DNA of 64,000 bases from Pseudomonas synxantha (lineage in GTDB: Bacteria; Pseudomonadota; Gammaproteobacteria; Pseudomonadales; Pseudomonadaceae), in assembly GCF_900105675.1 (NCBI RefSeq), contig NZ_LT629786.1, forward strand, positions 4,960,001-5,024,000. The letters run 5' to 3'. Under the pieces are notes generated by a model that worked only from the letters and a program-made list of their open reading frames with translations, was not told where the DNA came from and ran no database searches. Each line of letters opens with the position of its first letter. Positions within the stretch are counted from its first letter, which is position 1. Shown here piece by piece: positions 1-9,865 of this stretch. Position numbers and translations under genes: made by a program.

Positions 1-644
1 TGTGCATCCTGCCGGCAGAACATCAGTCGGCCTGGGTGATCAATGGCGAGATTCGCCTGGCCCATGTGTATTTCAGCCCGGAACAATTCGCCCTCGGCTG
101 CATCACCCTGCTCGACCGCGAGCCGCGTGCACTGCAATTGCGTGAGGGCACCTTCCTTGAAGATGCCCACCAGGCCCGGCGTTTTCACCAATTGGTCAGC
201 CTCGACTGGCACGAGCCCGGCGAGCGCCTGCTAACCAGCAGCCTGGCCCATGAAATGCTCAGCCATACCCTGCTCAGCCAGGTCGGCGCCCGCGAAGGCT
301 TGCGCCTCAAAGGCGGGCTGGCGGCGTACCAGCGGCGGCTGTTGGTGGAGTACATCGACCACCACATCGAAGCCCCCATCAGCCTCGGCCAGTTGGCCGC
401 AATGTGTGCACTGTCGGAATACCATTTCGCCCGGATGTTCCGGCAAAGCTTCGGCCTGCCGCCCCATCAATACCTGTTGGCACGACGCCTGGCGCGGGCG
501 CAGACCTTGCTGCGCAGCAGCGCGTTGCCGATGGGCGAGGTTGCCCTGCTGTGCGGTTTTTCCAGCGCCAGCCATTTCAACCAGCGCTTTCGCCAAGCCA
601 TGGGGGCCACGCCGGGCGAATACCGCCAGGCTTTCTGCGCCTAG
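1..644 (+). CDS. AraC-family transcriptional regulator (5' partial)
   Basis: The reading frame is open from the left edge of the window (frame of base 3), so the N-terminus is missing and the in-frame GTG at 36 is probably internal. The visible 213 residues hold the end of an effector-binding domain (VYFSPEQF region) followed by a typical AraC DNA-binding domain of about 100 residues with two helix-turn-helix units, [20 protein letters not shown] and [20 protein letters not shown]. The second unit carries the classical GFxSxSHFxxxFR signature. AraC proteins with this C-terminal layout are usually activators answering a small metabolite. The effector cannot be read from this fragment and the upstream neighbour is not visible. 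The stop overlaps the convergent LuxR gene by 4 bp. Confidence 0.9.
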   Translation, partial: CILPAEHQSAWVINGEIRLAHVYFSPEQFALGCITLLDREPRALQLREGTFLEDAHQARRFHQLVSLDWHEPGERLLTSSLAHEMLSHTLLSQVGAREGLRLKGGLAAYQRRLLVEYIDHHIEAPISLGQLAAMCALSEYHFARMFRQSFGLPPHQYLLARRLARAQTLLRSSALPMGEVALLCGFSSASHFNQRFRQAMGATPGEYRQAFCA

Positions 645-3136
645 ACCATCAAGCCCAGCGTCTTCGCCTTGGCCACCGCCTGGGTGCGTCGCTCCACTCC
701 GAGTTTGCTGTGGATACGCCGTGCGTGGGTCTTGACGGTATGCAGGGAGATATACAGGCGCTCGGCGATTTCCAGGTTGGAATTACCGAGGGCGATCAAC
801 TCCAGCACTTGCAGCTCGCGCTGGCTCAGTGGGTTTTCCACGGCACCGACAGGCGCTGCCTGTGGCTCCAGGCCCAGTTCACTCAATAGCCCGGGGGCGC
901 GCAAACGCAACTCGCGAATGGCCTGCTGTACCTGGCAACGCCCCGCCAGCGCCAACCCGGCCTGCAACGCCCGACGAGCCAAGGCGGGGTCACCGAGCTG
1001 CCAGGTCACTTCTCCCAGCACCAGGTGCAGTTCGGTTTCCAGGCAGAGCATGCCGCGCTGCCGGGAGGTGTCGAGCAAGGCATTGAGCCGCGTAATGGGT
1101 TGTTCGGCACAGCCCAGCTTGACCTCGGCCAACACCAGCAAATATTCCAGGCGCGGGATCAGCTCCAAGGTGGCCGGTGGCGCCTGCTTGGCGCAAGGCC
1201 CACGAAAATGACGCAACACCCGCCGCACCGCTTGCACCGTCAATTCAGCACGTCCCTGCTGCAACCAGAAGTGCCCGCTGACCAATAGCAGCACCGCGCG
1301 ATACACCGTGTCCGGCACATGGCGCTGCTGCATCAGGCGCTCGGCGTCACGCAGTTGGATAAAGGCTTGGGCGTAGTCGCCCCGATTGGCGGCCAACAGC
1401 GCCAGGCCAAGAAAGCCGTAAAGTACGCGCTTGTCCTGGCTCTGCAGGCACATCGTCAAGCCCGCTTCAAAACACTCGGCCGCCAAGCTGTCTTGGCCCT
1501 GCCGCAAGGCCAAGTGCCCGCGACGCAGCACAATACGCCCCACCAACGGCCCAGCCTTGAGACGTTGGCGAGCCAACATCGCCTGCACCGTCTCCAACAG
1601 GCTTTGTGCCCGGTAGGGTGCGCCGCGCTGCTCCAGCAATTGAGCATGATCCAACTCCAGCAGGGCCTCCAACACCAGCGAATCATGGGCACGGGCCAGG
1701 CACAGGGCTTCGCGGTTCAAGGCTTGGGCGACATCCAGCTCACCGCGCAACAAGGCTTGCTGGGTCAAGCCCGACAGGCACATCAAGCGCGACGTCCAGG
1801 CATTCTCAGGCAAGGCTTGCAACGCTTCGAGGAAATGCTCGCGGGAGCGTCCGGCATCGCCGCTCAAATGCAGCAGCCAGCCCCATTGGGCCTGCCAGCG
1901 CGCCAGCAGATAGCGTTGTCCAGCGGCCGTCGGCTGGGGGGCAAACCGGGCCAGTTGATCGATACACAACGCCGCTTGCTCGAAGCGCCCGGCAAACAGC
2001 AAGGCGGCCGTGACCAACCCCACCAATTGCGCAGACCCCAGCATCAACTCATCGCCGTGCTGCTCATGCAGACGCAACAGGAGCACAGCGTTTTGCTGGC
2101 GAAACAAATCTTCGAAACTGAAATGCTGCAATAGGCTTACCGCCAGTTCGTATTCCTCTGCCAGCAGCGCCTGCTCGAAGGCCGCCTGCCAGTCGGTTTC
2201 GGCGGTAAACCACTGGCACGCACGTCGGTGCCATGAATGCTTGGTCGGCCAGGGGGCGTCGCGCATCAACCGTGCCAGCGGGGGGAAGACTTGCAGCCAG
2301 TCACTGGTGCCTTCCCAAGGTTGGATAAACGCACCGAGCGTCTGCAACTCGTTCAAGTACTGAGCGCCGTCGTTAATGCCGAATAGATGCTCACACAAGC
2401 TTTGATTGAAGCGTGGTAGATGGGCCAGCACGCGCCAGGCGTCCACCAATGGCACCGGCAAGGTGTTGAAGAGTTCATGCTGCAGGTAATCGAGCAAGGT
2501 TTTGTCGGGATGGCCGTCGCCCAGCAAGGCAATACGTACCCCGGCACACCAACCGGCGCTGAACTGCATAATGCTGTCGACGCTCTGCCCTGGTACGAGC
2601 AGCGTCTGGATTTCCGCTGCGCTGAATGACAACTCACTGCACTCCAGCAATTCATCGTCGAGCAACAGGCGTGGCCAGTTGCACAACGGACGCCGCCGCG
2701 CACCCAGCCACCAGGTCAGGTGTGGGCTGCTGGCGGTGAGCAAACGGTCAAGCAAGGCGTCCAGTTCGGGCACCGGCAGACGACAGAAATCATCGAGAAA
2801 CAACCACGTGGGGTTTGACCAACGGCTGAGGTCGAGCAGTAATGTGGCTTCGTCGATAAACCGCAGACCCAGGTATTGCGCCAGCCGTGCACAGAAATGC
2901 AGAGGGGTGAGCGCCGCACCATTGAGTGGCATCCAGTAGACCTGGCACTCCTTGGGCGCCTGCAATGCACACTCGGCGAGCAGCGCACTCTTGCCACTGC
3001 CCCCAGGCGCGCACAGCAACTTCACCCGCGCCTGTGCCGCGAGCAGCGGCCCAGCCAGGCGCGGGCGCAACAGGTGGTGAGCGGACAGCCTTGGCATGAG
3101 TCCAGGACGGTCCAGGCAGCGGGTCATGACGGTCAT
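641..3136 (-). CDS. MalT-like LuxR-family transcriptional regulator
   Basis: An 831-residue signal-transduction ATPase regulator of the large LuxR (LAL/MalT) class. A P-loop ([11 protein letters not shown]) lies near residue 45. It is followed by an ATPase module, a long helical TPR-like middle region rich in alternating A/L/E helices, and a C-terminal LuxR helix-turn-helix in the last 65 residues ([20 protein letters not shown], then [16 protein letters not shown]). Such proteins activate transcription when an inducer and ATP are bound. The start was placed at the ATG at 3136, preceded by AGGA about 8 nt upstream; an upstream in-frame extension to 3241 lacks this signal. It lies just downstream of and parallel to the DUF1302/DUF1329 pair, which it may control, an inference from position only. 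Confidence 0.88.
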   Translation of the reverse strand: MTVMTRCLDRPGLMPRLSAHHLLRPRLAGPLLAAQARVKLLCAPGGSGKSALLAECALQAPKECQVYWMPLNGAALTPLHFCARLAQYLGLRFIDEATLLLDLSRWSNPTWLFLDDFCRLPVPELDALLDRLLTASSPHLTWWLGARRRPLCNWPRLLLDDELLECSELSFSAAEIQTLLVPGQSVDSIMQFSAGWCAGVRIALLGDGHPDKTLLDYLQHELFNTLPVPLVDAWRVLAHLPRFNQSLCEHLFGINDGAQYLNELQTLGAFIQPWEGTSDWLQVFPPLARLMRDAPWPTKHSWHRRACQWFTAETDWQAAFEQALLAEEYELAVSLLQHFSFEDLFRQQNAVLLLRLHEQHGDELMLGSAQLVGLVTAALLFAGRFEQAALCIDQLARFAPQPTAAGQRYLLARWQAQWGWLLHLSGDAGRSREHFLEALQALPENAWTSRLMCLSGLTQQALLRGELDVAQALNREALCLARAHDSLVLEALLELDHAQLLEQRGAPYRAQSLLETVQAMLARQRLKAGPLVGRIVLRRGHLALRQGQDSLAAECFEAGLTMCLQSQDKRVLYGFLGLALLAANRGDYAQAFIQLRDAERLMQQRHVPDTVYRAVLLLVSGHFWLQQGRAELTVQAVRRVLRHFRGPCAKQAPPATLELIPRLEYLLVLAEVKLGCAEQPITRLNALLDTSRQRGMLCLETELHLVLGEVTWQLGDPALARRALQAGLALAGRCQVQQAIRELRLRAPGLLSELGLEPQAAPVGAVENPLSQRELQVLELIALGNSNLEIAERLYISLHTVKTHARRIHSKLGVERRTQAVAKAKTLGLMV

Positions 3137-3262
3137 TGCTGCATCCTGCTTTTTTATTGTTATGCAACCGTAGACCCGTGGTTGGTGGTTGTTGAAGAAG
3201 TATTCAGCGGGGTGATTAGTGACCATGCACAAACCCGACATTGCAGTGGGCTGTCAGGCCGC

Positions 3263-3288
3263 CATCGGGGGCAAGCCCCCCTCCCACA
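3263..3288. repeat. REP element (single)
   Basis: The sequence ATCGGGGGCAAGCCCCCCTC followed by CCACAC is an imperfect palindrome of the fluorescens-group REP family. It lies between the DUF1329 gene and the LuxR gene. Confidence 0.8.
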
Positions 3289-3312
3289 CGTTGATCGCAT
3301 TTCACAAAGGTA

Positions 3313-4671
3313 CTATCGAACGCCTGCCGACCTCAGTGCGGCCGGGGTGTAGTCCGCCGCCTTGGCCGCGAAGCCGAATACGAAGCTGCTCTTCTCCTCG
3401 TTCTTCATGCCCAGTGCGATATAGCGTCCCGCGATGAGGTCGTACAGGGTTTCCACGGTGTAGGCCGGCACTTGGTGGTCGTAGTAGAACTGCGCGTGAC
3501 CTTCGGCGACGCGCCACAGTTGGCCGCGACCGTCGTAGTGATCCACCAGGGCGACCTGCCAGCTGTCTTCATCGATGTACATATGGCGCTTGGCGTAGAT
3601 GTGCCGCTCGCTGGGCTTGACGGTGCCGACCACTTCCCACACGCGGTGCAGCTCATAGCGGGTCAGGTCCTGGTTAATATGCCCGGCCTTGATGATGTCG
3701 TCGTACTTGAGCTTCGGCGAATCGAGTTTGTAGCTGTTGTAGGGGATGTACATTTCCTTCTTGCCCACCAGCTTCCAGTCATAACGGTCGGGGGCGCCGG
3801 AGAACATGTCGAAGTTGTCGGTGGTGCGCAGGCCGTCGGAGGCCGTGCCCGGACCGTCATAGGACACCTGCGGCGCCCGCCGCACACGACGCTGGCCGGC
3901 GTTGTAGATCCAGGCCAGGCGCGGCTCCTTCACCTGATCGAGGGTTTCGTGCACCAGCAGCACATTGCCGGCCAGCCGCGCCGGGGCGGTGACCGACTGC
4001 TTGAAATAACTCAGTACGTTGGCCGCCTTGGCCTGGTCGATATCCGCGATGGCCTGGGGCACCGCGACTTCTTCTTCGAAGCGGATCGGCGTATAGCTGC
4101 CGTTGGTCTGCGGCGTGGCCTGGGTGATGATGCGGCGCAGGTTGCCACCGTGATAACGGGTGATGTGGTTCCACAGCACCTCCACACCGTTCTTAGGGAT
4201 CGGGAACGCGTAATAACGATTGCCGGTGAAGTTTTCCAGGCCGTTGCCGTCATTGATCGCATGCACATTCAGGGCGCTGCGCTTGATCGACTCATAGATG
4301 TCCGCCGGCAGATTGACCGTGCGATGGCTGGGGTAGACCGGAATCTTGTAGGTCTCGGGGTAGCGCTTGAACATCGCCACCTGACCGTCGGAGAGTTTGT
4401 CTTTGTACTTGTCCACGGTGGCGGGCGTGATCACGAACAGCGGTTTTTCATTGGCAAAGGGGTCGGCGAGAAAGCCCTTGCTGTCTACCGCGCCGGCGTT
4501 TTTCGGGATGCCGCCGGTCCAGGCCGGGATCGATCCATCGGCGTTGCCGGCCTTCTCGGCGCCGACCGGGGTCAGGGTGGTGCCGAGCTTGGCGGCTTCT
4601 TCGGGCGACACCGCCGCCATTACGTTAGCGGCCAATACACTCAGGGCCATCACTGCAATCATCTTACGCAT
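3313..4671 (-). CDS. DUF1329 outer-membrane lipoprotein-sorting family protein
   Basis: 452 residues with a cleavable signal peptide (MRKMIAVMALSVLAANVMA, then AVSPEEAA), so it is exported. The rest matches what is known of DUF1329 proteins: the early GSIPAWTGG stretch, YKIPVYPSHRT, and W/Y-rich beta segments ending in HYDGRGQLWRVAEGHAQFYY. The family is structurally related to LolA/LolB-type lipid-binding barrels and is almost always encoded beside a DUF1302 protein. Function in lipid or hydrophobic-substrate handling at the envelope is plausible but not shown here. It starts 27 bp after the DUF1302 stop, so the two are very likely co-transcribed. No signal-peptidase II lipobox cysteine is seen at the cleavage site. 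Confidence 0.88.
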   Translation of the reverse strand: MRKMIAVMALSVLAANVMAAVSPEEAAKLGTTLTPVGAEKAGNADGSIPAWTGGIPKNAGAVDSKGFLADPFANEKPLFVITPATVDKYKDKLSDGQVAMFKRYPETYKIPVYPSHRTVNLPADIYESIKRSALNVHAINDGNGLENFTGNRYYAFPIPKNGVEVLWNHITRYHGGNLRRIITQATPQTNGSYTPIRFEEEVAVPQAIADIDQAKAANVLSYFKQSVTAPARLAGNVLLVHETLDQVKEPRLAWIYNAGQRRVRRAPQVSYDGPGTASDGLRTTDNFDMFSGAPDRYDWKLVGKKEMYIPYNSYKLDSPKLKYDDIIKAGHINQDLTRYELHRVWEVVGTVKPSERHIYAKRHMYIDEDSWQVALVDHYDGRGQLWRVAEGHAQFYYDHQVPAYTVETLYDLIAGRYIALGMKNEEKSSFVFGFAAKAADYTPAALRSAGVR

Positions 4672-4698
4672 AGGGTCTTGTCCTTCTTTTAAGCCAGA

Positions 4699-6480
4699 TC
4701 AGAAGTTCACGCCGAAGCTGAGGGCGAGGAAATCGCGGTCGGTCAGGGTGTTGTAGTCACCGCCAAAGAAGTCGGTGTAGCTCAGGCTGGCGGTGTAGGT
4801 GCTGCGATAGTCCGCATCCACGCCGACGCTGATGGCCTTGGCGCCTTTGTTGAACAGGCCGTTGGGGCCGTAGCCAGCCACGTCATGGGACCAGGACAAG
4901 TTGGGCTTGAGGTTCACCCCGGCAATCGCGTTGTTGTAGTCCAGGATCGCCCGCGCGCGGTAGCCCCAGGAGGTGGAGGTGACGAAACCGTCAGTGTCGC
5001 CCTCGAAACCGTAGGCGCCGTACACCGAATCGCGGCCGTAACGCAGCTTGCTTTTATCTTCCAGGCCCGCGACGTGCACCACCGCCGCTTCGCCAACCAG
5101 CGTCAGGCGTTCGGCGCCCAGCACCTGGTCGAAGAACTGGGTCATGGTGCTTTGGATCTGGGTGATTTCCTTGCGGCGGTAACCTTTGTTGTCCGCGCCA
5201 AATGCGCTGCGGATCGGCGACGCGGTATTGCCAGCAATCGGGTTGACCAGCGCCAGAGTCAGGTCGGTGGTGTTGAGTTGTACCGGTGCATTCGGCCGAT
5301 AGCTGATCTCGCCGGTCCACGCCGTGCCGGTAGACAAGGTGGTGGAAAAACTGGCACCGAACAGGCGAATATCTTCCGGATAATCCAGGTAGTACTGGCC
5401 ACGGCCGAGCATGGTGCTCTGGGCCAGAGCCGACCCGAAGCCGGGCGGAGCAGCGGCACCAATGGCGCCGATGGTCGCAAGGTTGGTATTGGCGGTAATC
5501 GTGCCCACGGTCGGGGTACGGCTGTGGTAATTCATGAAGTACAGGCCGTATTCAGTGTCATCACCCAGCCAGCGCAAGGCCGCGCCAAACTGGCCGGAGT
5601 CTCGTGCATCACGGTCGGCGGCACGCTGCACCACCACACCTTCGCGGGTCACCACAAAGCCTTGGCCACGTGCTGCTGCTATGGGTTGCAGAGGGGCAAT
5701 CGCCGGGTTACCCACCGTGTAGTTACCGGTACAGCCGTCCGCCGCCACATCCCCTCCGAAGAATGTGCCGCAGTTGTCCAGCACGGTCTGGTCCCATTCC
5801 AGCTGGTAGAAACCCTCCACGGTCAGCTGGTTGGTCAGGCTTTGTGACGCAAACAGCATGTTCACCGGGATCAACCCTTCCTTGATCTCGGCCCCTGGGC
5901 GGCGAAAGGCCGAGACGTCAATGGGGTTGATGCTGTTGATGGAGTTACCGATGAAGGTGCTTTCGCCCCAGCTGACCACCTGCTTGCCGGCGCGCACGGT
6001 GCCGGGCAGGTCGCCCAGGGAGTAGTTGTGGTAGACGAAGGCATCGAGGATTTGCGCGCCGCTGGATTTGGCGCCTTCTTTGCGGTTGTGATCGCTGATC
6101 TGCTTGAACTCGCGGTCTTCGTCCTTGAGTTCGAAGTCATACCAGTACTTGCCGCGCACGAACACGCCGGTGTCGCCGTATTTCAGCTCGAGGTCGTGCA
6201 GGCCCTTGAAGATCTTGGAAAAGGTCTCGCCCTTCTTGAAGTTGAGGCGCCCGTCATCCCCGGTCGACGCCTGGCCGGTGCCGCCGTTGACGGTGCTGAC
6301 CAGGCTTTTATCGGCATCGCGCATGCCCCAGCTCGCGCCCACCGAGAGCGAAGAGTCGAATTGCCCTTCGATCTCGCCAATATTGAACGAAACAGCCTGT
6401 GCCTGGGCACAGCAACCCAACGCAACTGCAGTGGCCAGCGCCTGTGGCGTGAAGATGGCGCGCATTATTGTTTTTGTCAT
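4699..6480 (-). CDS. DUF1302 family outer-membrane protein
   Basis: 593 residues from the ATG at 6480; the frame is open further upstream to 6663 but that stretch does not look coding. A signal peptide (residues 1-28, ending AQAQA) precedes a mature protein starting VSFNIGEIEGQFDSSLSVGA, typical of DUF1302. The body has many alternating short strands rich in aromatic residues and glycine, and the last residue is phenylalanine (LSFGVNF), the usual signal for outer-membrane beta-barrel insertion. DUF1302 proteins are commonly paired with DUF1329 proteins in loci for hydrophobic or esterified substrates, and a porin-like or uptake role is inferred. First gene of a two-gene operon with the DUF1329 gene. 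Confidence 0.87.
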   Translation of the reverse strand: MTKTIMRAIFTPQALATAVALGCCAQAQAVSFNIGEIEGQFDSSLSVGASWGMRDADKSLVSTVNGGTGQASTGDDGRLNFKKGETFSKIFKGLHDLELKYGDTGVFVRGKYWYDFELKDEDREFKQISDHNRKEGAKSSGAQILDAFVYHNYSLGDLPGTVRAGKQVVSWGESTFIGNSINSINPIDVSAFRRPGAEIKEGLIPVNMLFASQSLTNQLTVEGFYQLEWDQTVLDNCGTFFGGDVAADGCTGNYTVGNPAIAPLQPIAAARGQGFVVTREGVVVQRAADRDARDSGQFGAALRWLGDDTEYGLYFMNYHSRTPTVGTITANTNLATIGAIGAAAPPGFGSALAQSTMLGRGQYYLDYPEDIRLFGASFSTTLSTGTAWTGEISYRPNAPVQLNTTDLTLALVNPIAGNTASPIRSAFGADNKGYRRKEITQIQSTMTQFFDQVLGAERLTLVGEAAVVHVAGLEDKSKLRYGRDSVYGAYGFEGDTDGFVTSTSWGYRARAILDYNNAIAGVNLKPNLSWSHDVAGYGPNGLFNKGAKAISVGVDADYRSTYTASLSYTDFFGGDYNTLTDRDFLALSFGVNF

Positions 6481-6663
6481 GCGTCTTCCCCGGTGAGTGA
6501 CAGAAGGCCCCACCCTACTGCCGCCCTGAAGGAGCGATAAGCGCACCAAGGAGGTATTCGTGTTGTCACTCGAAAGGATGAATGGCCCAGCAGGACGGGG
6601 CTTGCACAGGGGGCATGCGTTGGACGGATAAGGGGCTATCAGGAGAATCGATGGCGGGGGCAA

Positions 6664-6900
6664 TTATTGTCATTTATGTAACAGTCCTTGTCCCGAACTG
6701 CTATTACTCATTTTGTTACAACCGATTATTCTTGCCTGGCTTTCAGGGCAAACAGTCCGCTTCCAAGGTTGGGAGAAAAAGCTTATTTACTACAGATTGA
6801 TCCTTTATTCAGTCTGTTGCCGGTGTTCACTGACGTTGATTTGTCGCTCCTTGATCCAACGTCTTACTTCGGCCGCTGCTTATGCAGCGGCCTTTTTTAT
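6664..6900 (+). ncRNA. Possible small RNA ending at a plus-strand terminator
   Basis: This gap between the DUF1302 gene and the SDR gene holds no convincing coding frame, yet it ends in a strong factor-independent terminator that works only on the plus strand (6871-6899), while both flanking genes lie on the minus strand. A terminator without a gene suggests a short transcript starting within roughly 200 nt upstream. No clear sigma-70 promoter could be picked out, so the 5' end is unknown. Confidence 0.3.
6871..6899 (+). terminator. Rho-independent terminator (plus strand)
   Basis: The stem GGCCGCTGC / GCAGCGGCC with a TTAT loop is followed directly by TTTTTT. On the minus strand no T-run follows the hairpin. 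Confidence 0.8.
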
Positions 6901-6912
6901 GCCTGGAATAAA

Positions 6913-6934
6913 GCGGGGCGTCATCGACGCCCCG
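6913..6934 (-). terminator. Terminator for the SDR gene
   Basis: The stem CGGGGCGTC / GACGCCCCG is followed on the minus strand by CTTTATT, 28 bp after the SDR stop codon. Confidence 0.65.
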
Positions 6935-6961
6935 TAGGATTCAGTGTTTTTCCAGCAACGA

Positions 6962-7873
6962 TCAGAGGCTGAACTTCTGTAAGTTAGCCATCATCTCCTT
7001 CAGTGCCTCGATATTGTCCCTGGGATGTGCCGCCCCTTCAAAATCGCAGATCTGCTGCCAGTGAGCTGCCACATCATCCGGAGAGAAGCCAGCCTCAGGA
7101 TCAAACCCCACCCCCAGGCTGCGCTCCCAGCGGGTCTTGCCGATCCAACCGCCACCGACTTCAAACAACCCCGCGGTTTCCTCGCAGGCTTCACTGCCCA
7201 GGTACACCACCAACGGGCTGACCAGCTCCGGCTTGAGCCGCTCGAACACCTGCGGCGGGATCAGCCCTTCGGTCATGCGCGTACCACCCGTGGGGGCAAT
7301 GGCGTTGACCAGGATATTGTTCTTGCGTCCTTCCAACGCCAGGGTACGGGTCAAGCCATACAGGCCCAACTTGGCCATGCCGTAGTTGGACTGGCCGAAA
7401 TTGCCGTAGATGCCTGAGGTGGAGGCGGTGAAGATCACCCGGCCATAACCCTGCTCGCGCAGATGGGGCCAGGCGGCGCGGGTGACTTTGTAGGCGCCTT
7501 CGACATGCACCCGGTAGACCAGGTCCCAGTCGCTGTCGTCCATTTTGTGGAAGGTCTTGTCGCGCAGGATCCCGGCATTGTTGACTACCACGTCGATACG
7601 GCCGAATGCATCCAGGGCATTTTGTACGATCTTGTCGCCGTCAGTGACGGAATCATGGTTGGCTTCAGCAATGCCGCCCGCTGCGCGAATCTCTGCCACC
7701 ACCCGGTCGGCCGCCGAGGCGTTGGCGCCCTCGCCCTGGGCTGAGCCTCCCAGGTCATTAACCAGCACTTTGGCTCCGTGTTTGGCAAACAGCAGCGCAT
7801 GGGCCCGACCCAGGCCACCGCCGGCACCGGTGACGATCACGACCTTATCCTGGAACTGCACTGACTCACTCAT
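6962..7873 (-). CDS. SDR-family oxidoreductase, MFE-2/17-beta-HSD4-like
   Basis: 303 residues from the ATG at 7873 (GGAG about 8 nt upstream). A classical Rossmann short-chain dehydrogenase: cofactor motif TGAGGGLGRA near residue 17, the NDLGG stretch, NNAG, and the catalytic Ser-Tyr-Lys set in STSGIYGNFGQSNYGMAK. The long insert between strands (NDLGGSAQGEGANASAADRV) and the C-terminal extension resemble the 3-hydroxyacyl-CoA dehydrogenase domain of peroxisomal multifunctional enzyme type 2. The likely reaction is NAD-dependent oxidation of a 3-hydroxyacyl-CoA or a related secondary alcohol. The alpha/beta hydrolase gene ends 116 bp upstream on the same strand, so a common catabolic unit is possible. 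The substrate is unknown. Confidence 0.88.
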   Translation of the reverse strand: MSESVQFQDKVVIVTGAGGGLGRAHALLFAKHGAKVLVNDLGGSAQGEGANASAADRVVAEIRAAGGIAEANHDSVTDGDKIVQNALDAFGRIDVVVNNAGILRDKTFHKMDDSDWDLVYRVHVEGAYKVTRAAWPHLREQGYGRVIFTASTSGIYGNFGQSNYGMAKLGLYGLTRTLALEGRKNNILVNAIAPTGGTRMTEGLIPPQVFERLKPELVSPLVVYLGSEACEETAGLFEVGGGWIGKTRWERSLGVGFDPEAGFSPDDVAAHWQQICDFEGAAHPRDNIEALKEMMANLQKFSL

Positions 7874-7989
7874 ACCGAACTCCGCTGGCGACAATGGGAA
7901 TAGCCAGAGTGTCACGCACAGCGCCTTTGGTCACAATAAAGACGGCCGAGGCTGAATGGTGCTCGATAAGGCAGCAGGATGATGCCTTT

Positions 7990-8892
7990 TCAGGAATAGA
8001 CCGCGCGCGGCGCCGGCTGGCCGAGACGATCACGGAACGCCTGGTAGTTTTTGAGCACCTGCACCGGCGCCTCGATCTGCGGGTAGTGGCCGATATTGGC
8101 CAGCAGTACCGTGTCGGCATGGGGTACCAGTTGGTGATAGCGTTCGACCATATGGGCACCGGAAATGGGATCAACCACACCATTGATCACCCGCAACGCT
8201 ACATCGCCCTGCTGCATGGCGGCTACCCAGCGTTCGCGCAGGCGATGGCGCTGGGGAATGTAGGCAATCAGCTTGTGCAGGATGCGTGGGCCATCGTTGC
8301 AGTTGATCAGGCTCCAGAAATCGTCCAGGGCGCTTTCACTGGGGCGTGTGCGCGGGCCGAAGATCTGGTTGAAACTGCTGGCCAGTGCATTGCGGCCAAA
8401 GGCCCGGCCAATCATCCAGCCCAGGGGGCTGAGCAATAATTTTTGCACCAACGTCGGCCGATGGGTTTCCGGGAACAGCCCGCCGTTGAGGAACACACAG
8501 CTGGCCATCTGGAAACGCCCCTCGTAATGCCGGGCCAGTAATTCCTGGGCGACGCTGTCACCATAGTCATGGGCCAAGACATGCACCGGTTGCTCCACAC
8601 GCAGGTGATCAAGCAGCGCCTGTTGCAAGTCGGCTTGTTCCAGCAGGCAATAGTCGTGATTCAGGGGCTTGGCCGAGTCGCCAAAGCCGAGCATGTCGCA
8701 GGCAATCACTAGATGGCGCTGGGCCAACGGCTGCCACAGATAGTGCCAATCCCAACTGGCAGTGGGGAAGCCATGGATCAGCAGCAACGGCTCGCCCTGC
8801 CCGGCCACCCAATAACGCAGGGTATGGCCACGAAAGATGAAGTCCTGGCCGCGTTTGCGCCAGGCTCTGAGTGGTATCTCGGCGAGTGGCAT
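7990..8892 (-). CDS. Alpha/beta hydrolase, MEST-like
   Basis: 300 residues. The N-terminal half has the oxyanion-hole motif LLLIHGFPTASWDW, and the nucleophile elbow reads LAHDYGDSVAQEL. The residue at the nucleophile position is aspartate (H-D-Y-G), as in haloalkane dehalogenases, epoxide hydrolases and the eukaryotic MEST proteins, rather than the serine of esterases. A cap region follows, and the likely catalytic histidine is in NIGHYPQIEAP near the C-terminus. The start codon overlaps the aldolase stop (TGATG), so translation is probably coupled. Hydrolysis of an epoxide, halide or ester is possible; the sequence does not settle which. Confidence 0.87.
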   Translation of the reverse strand: MPLAEIPLRAWRKRGQDFIFRGHTLRYWVAGQGEPLLLIHGFPTASWDWHYLWQPLAQRHLVIACDMLGFGDSAKPLNHDYCLLEQADLQQALLDHLRVEQPVHVLAHDYGDSVAQELLARHYEGRFQMASCVFLNGGLFPETHRPTLVQKLLLSPLGWMIGRAFGRNALASSFNQIFGPRTRPSESALDDFWSLINCNDGPRILHKLIAYIPQRHRLRERWVAAMQQGDVALRVINGVVDPISGAHMVERYHQLVPHADTVLLANIGHYPQIEAPVQVLKNYQAFRDRLGQPAPRAVYS

Positions 8893-9674
8893 CAGCTTTT
8901 ATATCCGGGGTCCTGGTGGTCCAGTTTGCGCAGCAGCGCCGGCCAGGCCAGCGCACCGCCCATACATTGGGCGCTTTTTGTGACAGCTGCCACCATCGCC
9001 TTGGCGCCAGCGAGGATTGGCGGCCCTATGGCAATCAGATCGGTTGCGCCGTTTTGCGCCAGTACCTGGATTTCGCAGGCGCGCTGGAAGGTGAACATCA
9101 TCAGGAAGGTATCGGCGATGGTGCCGGCGCAGGTCAGCAGGCCATGGTTGTTCAGCATCAGGAAATTATTGTCGCCCAGGTCCGCCTGCAGACGAGCCTT
9201 TTCCTCGTGATTGAGCGCCACGCCTTCATAGGCGTGATAGCCAAGGCTCGACAACACAAACAGCGATTGCTGACTAATAGGCAACACCCCCTGCTTTTGT
9301 GCAGAGACCGCCACCCCCGCAGCGGTGTGGGTATGCAGCACGCACGTCACGTCATGGCGCACTTCGTGGATGGCGCTGTGGATGGTGTAGCCCGCAGGAT
9401 TGATCTCGTAGGGACTGTCCATCTGCTTGTTGCCGGCCTGGTCGACCTTGACCAGGCTCGAGGCGGTAATCTCGTGGAACATCAGCCCATACGGGTTGAT
9501 CAGGAAGTCCTCGGTACCTGGCACCTTGGCAGAAATGTGCGTGAAGATCAGGTCATCCCAGCCATGCATCGCCACCAGGCGATAACAGGCCGCCAGGTCG
9601 ACGCGGGTCTGCCATTCGGCAGCACTGACCTGGGCTTTGACATTCTGTGGCGATAAAGCGGGGGCTAGGCTCAC
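8892..9674 (-). CDS. Class II aldolase/adducin family protein
   Basis: 260 residues. The domain has the metal-binding pattern of class II aldolases: FTHISAKVPG near residue 43, the His-X-His pair in LHTHTAAG, and the NNHGLLT segment. Members include fuculose-phosphate aldolase and many decarboxylase- or dehydratase-like relatives. There is no upstream ATG, and the start is a GTG at 9674 preceded 7 nt upstream by a perfect Shine-Dalgarno AAGGAGGT (complement of 9681-9689). It is the first gene of a translationally coupled pair with the alpha/beta hydrolase. Together with the SDR downstream, the three suggest breakdown of a hydroxylated or carbonyl compound, an inference from family membership. 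Confidence 0.87.
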   Translation of the reverse strand: MSLAPALSPQNVKAQVSAAEWQTRVDLAACYRLVAMHGWDDLIFTHISAKVPGTEDFLINPYGLMFHEITASSLVKVDQAGNKQMDSPYEINPAGYTIHSAIHEVRHDVTCVLHTHTAAGVAVSAQKQGVLPISQQSLFVLSSLGYHAYEGVALNHEEKARLQADLGDNNFLMLNNHGLLTCAGTIADTFLMMFTFQRACEIQVLAQNGATDLIAIGPPILAGAKAMVAAVTKSAQCMGGALAWPALLRKLDHQDPGYKS

Positions 9675-9865
9675 GGCAATGACCTCCTTGGCGCACTTCT
9701 TATTGTGTCGAAAGTGAGAGCCAGTCTAGTCAGACGCCGAGGCCGAAGGAGTTGCCTTCGCAGCCAGCTTGATGACTGAGCGAGTCAGCCAACAGAATAG
9801 TACAAATTTGTGCCAGGCAAACGCCGTCAATGAAGGCAGGTCTTCACTGACGACGCTGACTGCGA

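Noticed and set aside
3472..5847. Plus-strand frames of 406 and 320 aa over DUF1329 and DUF1302
   Set aside because: Antisense shadows of two recognisable exported proteins; no start signal.
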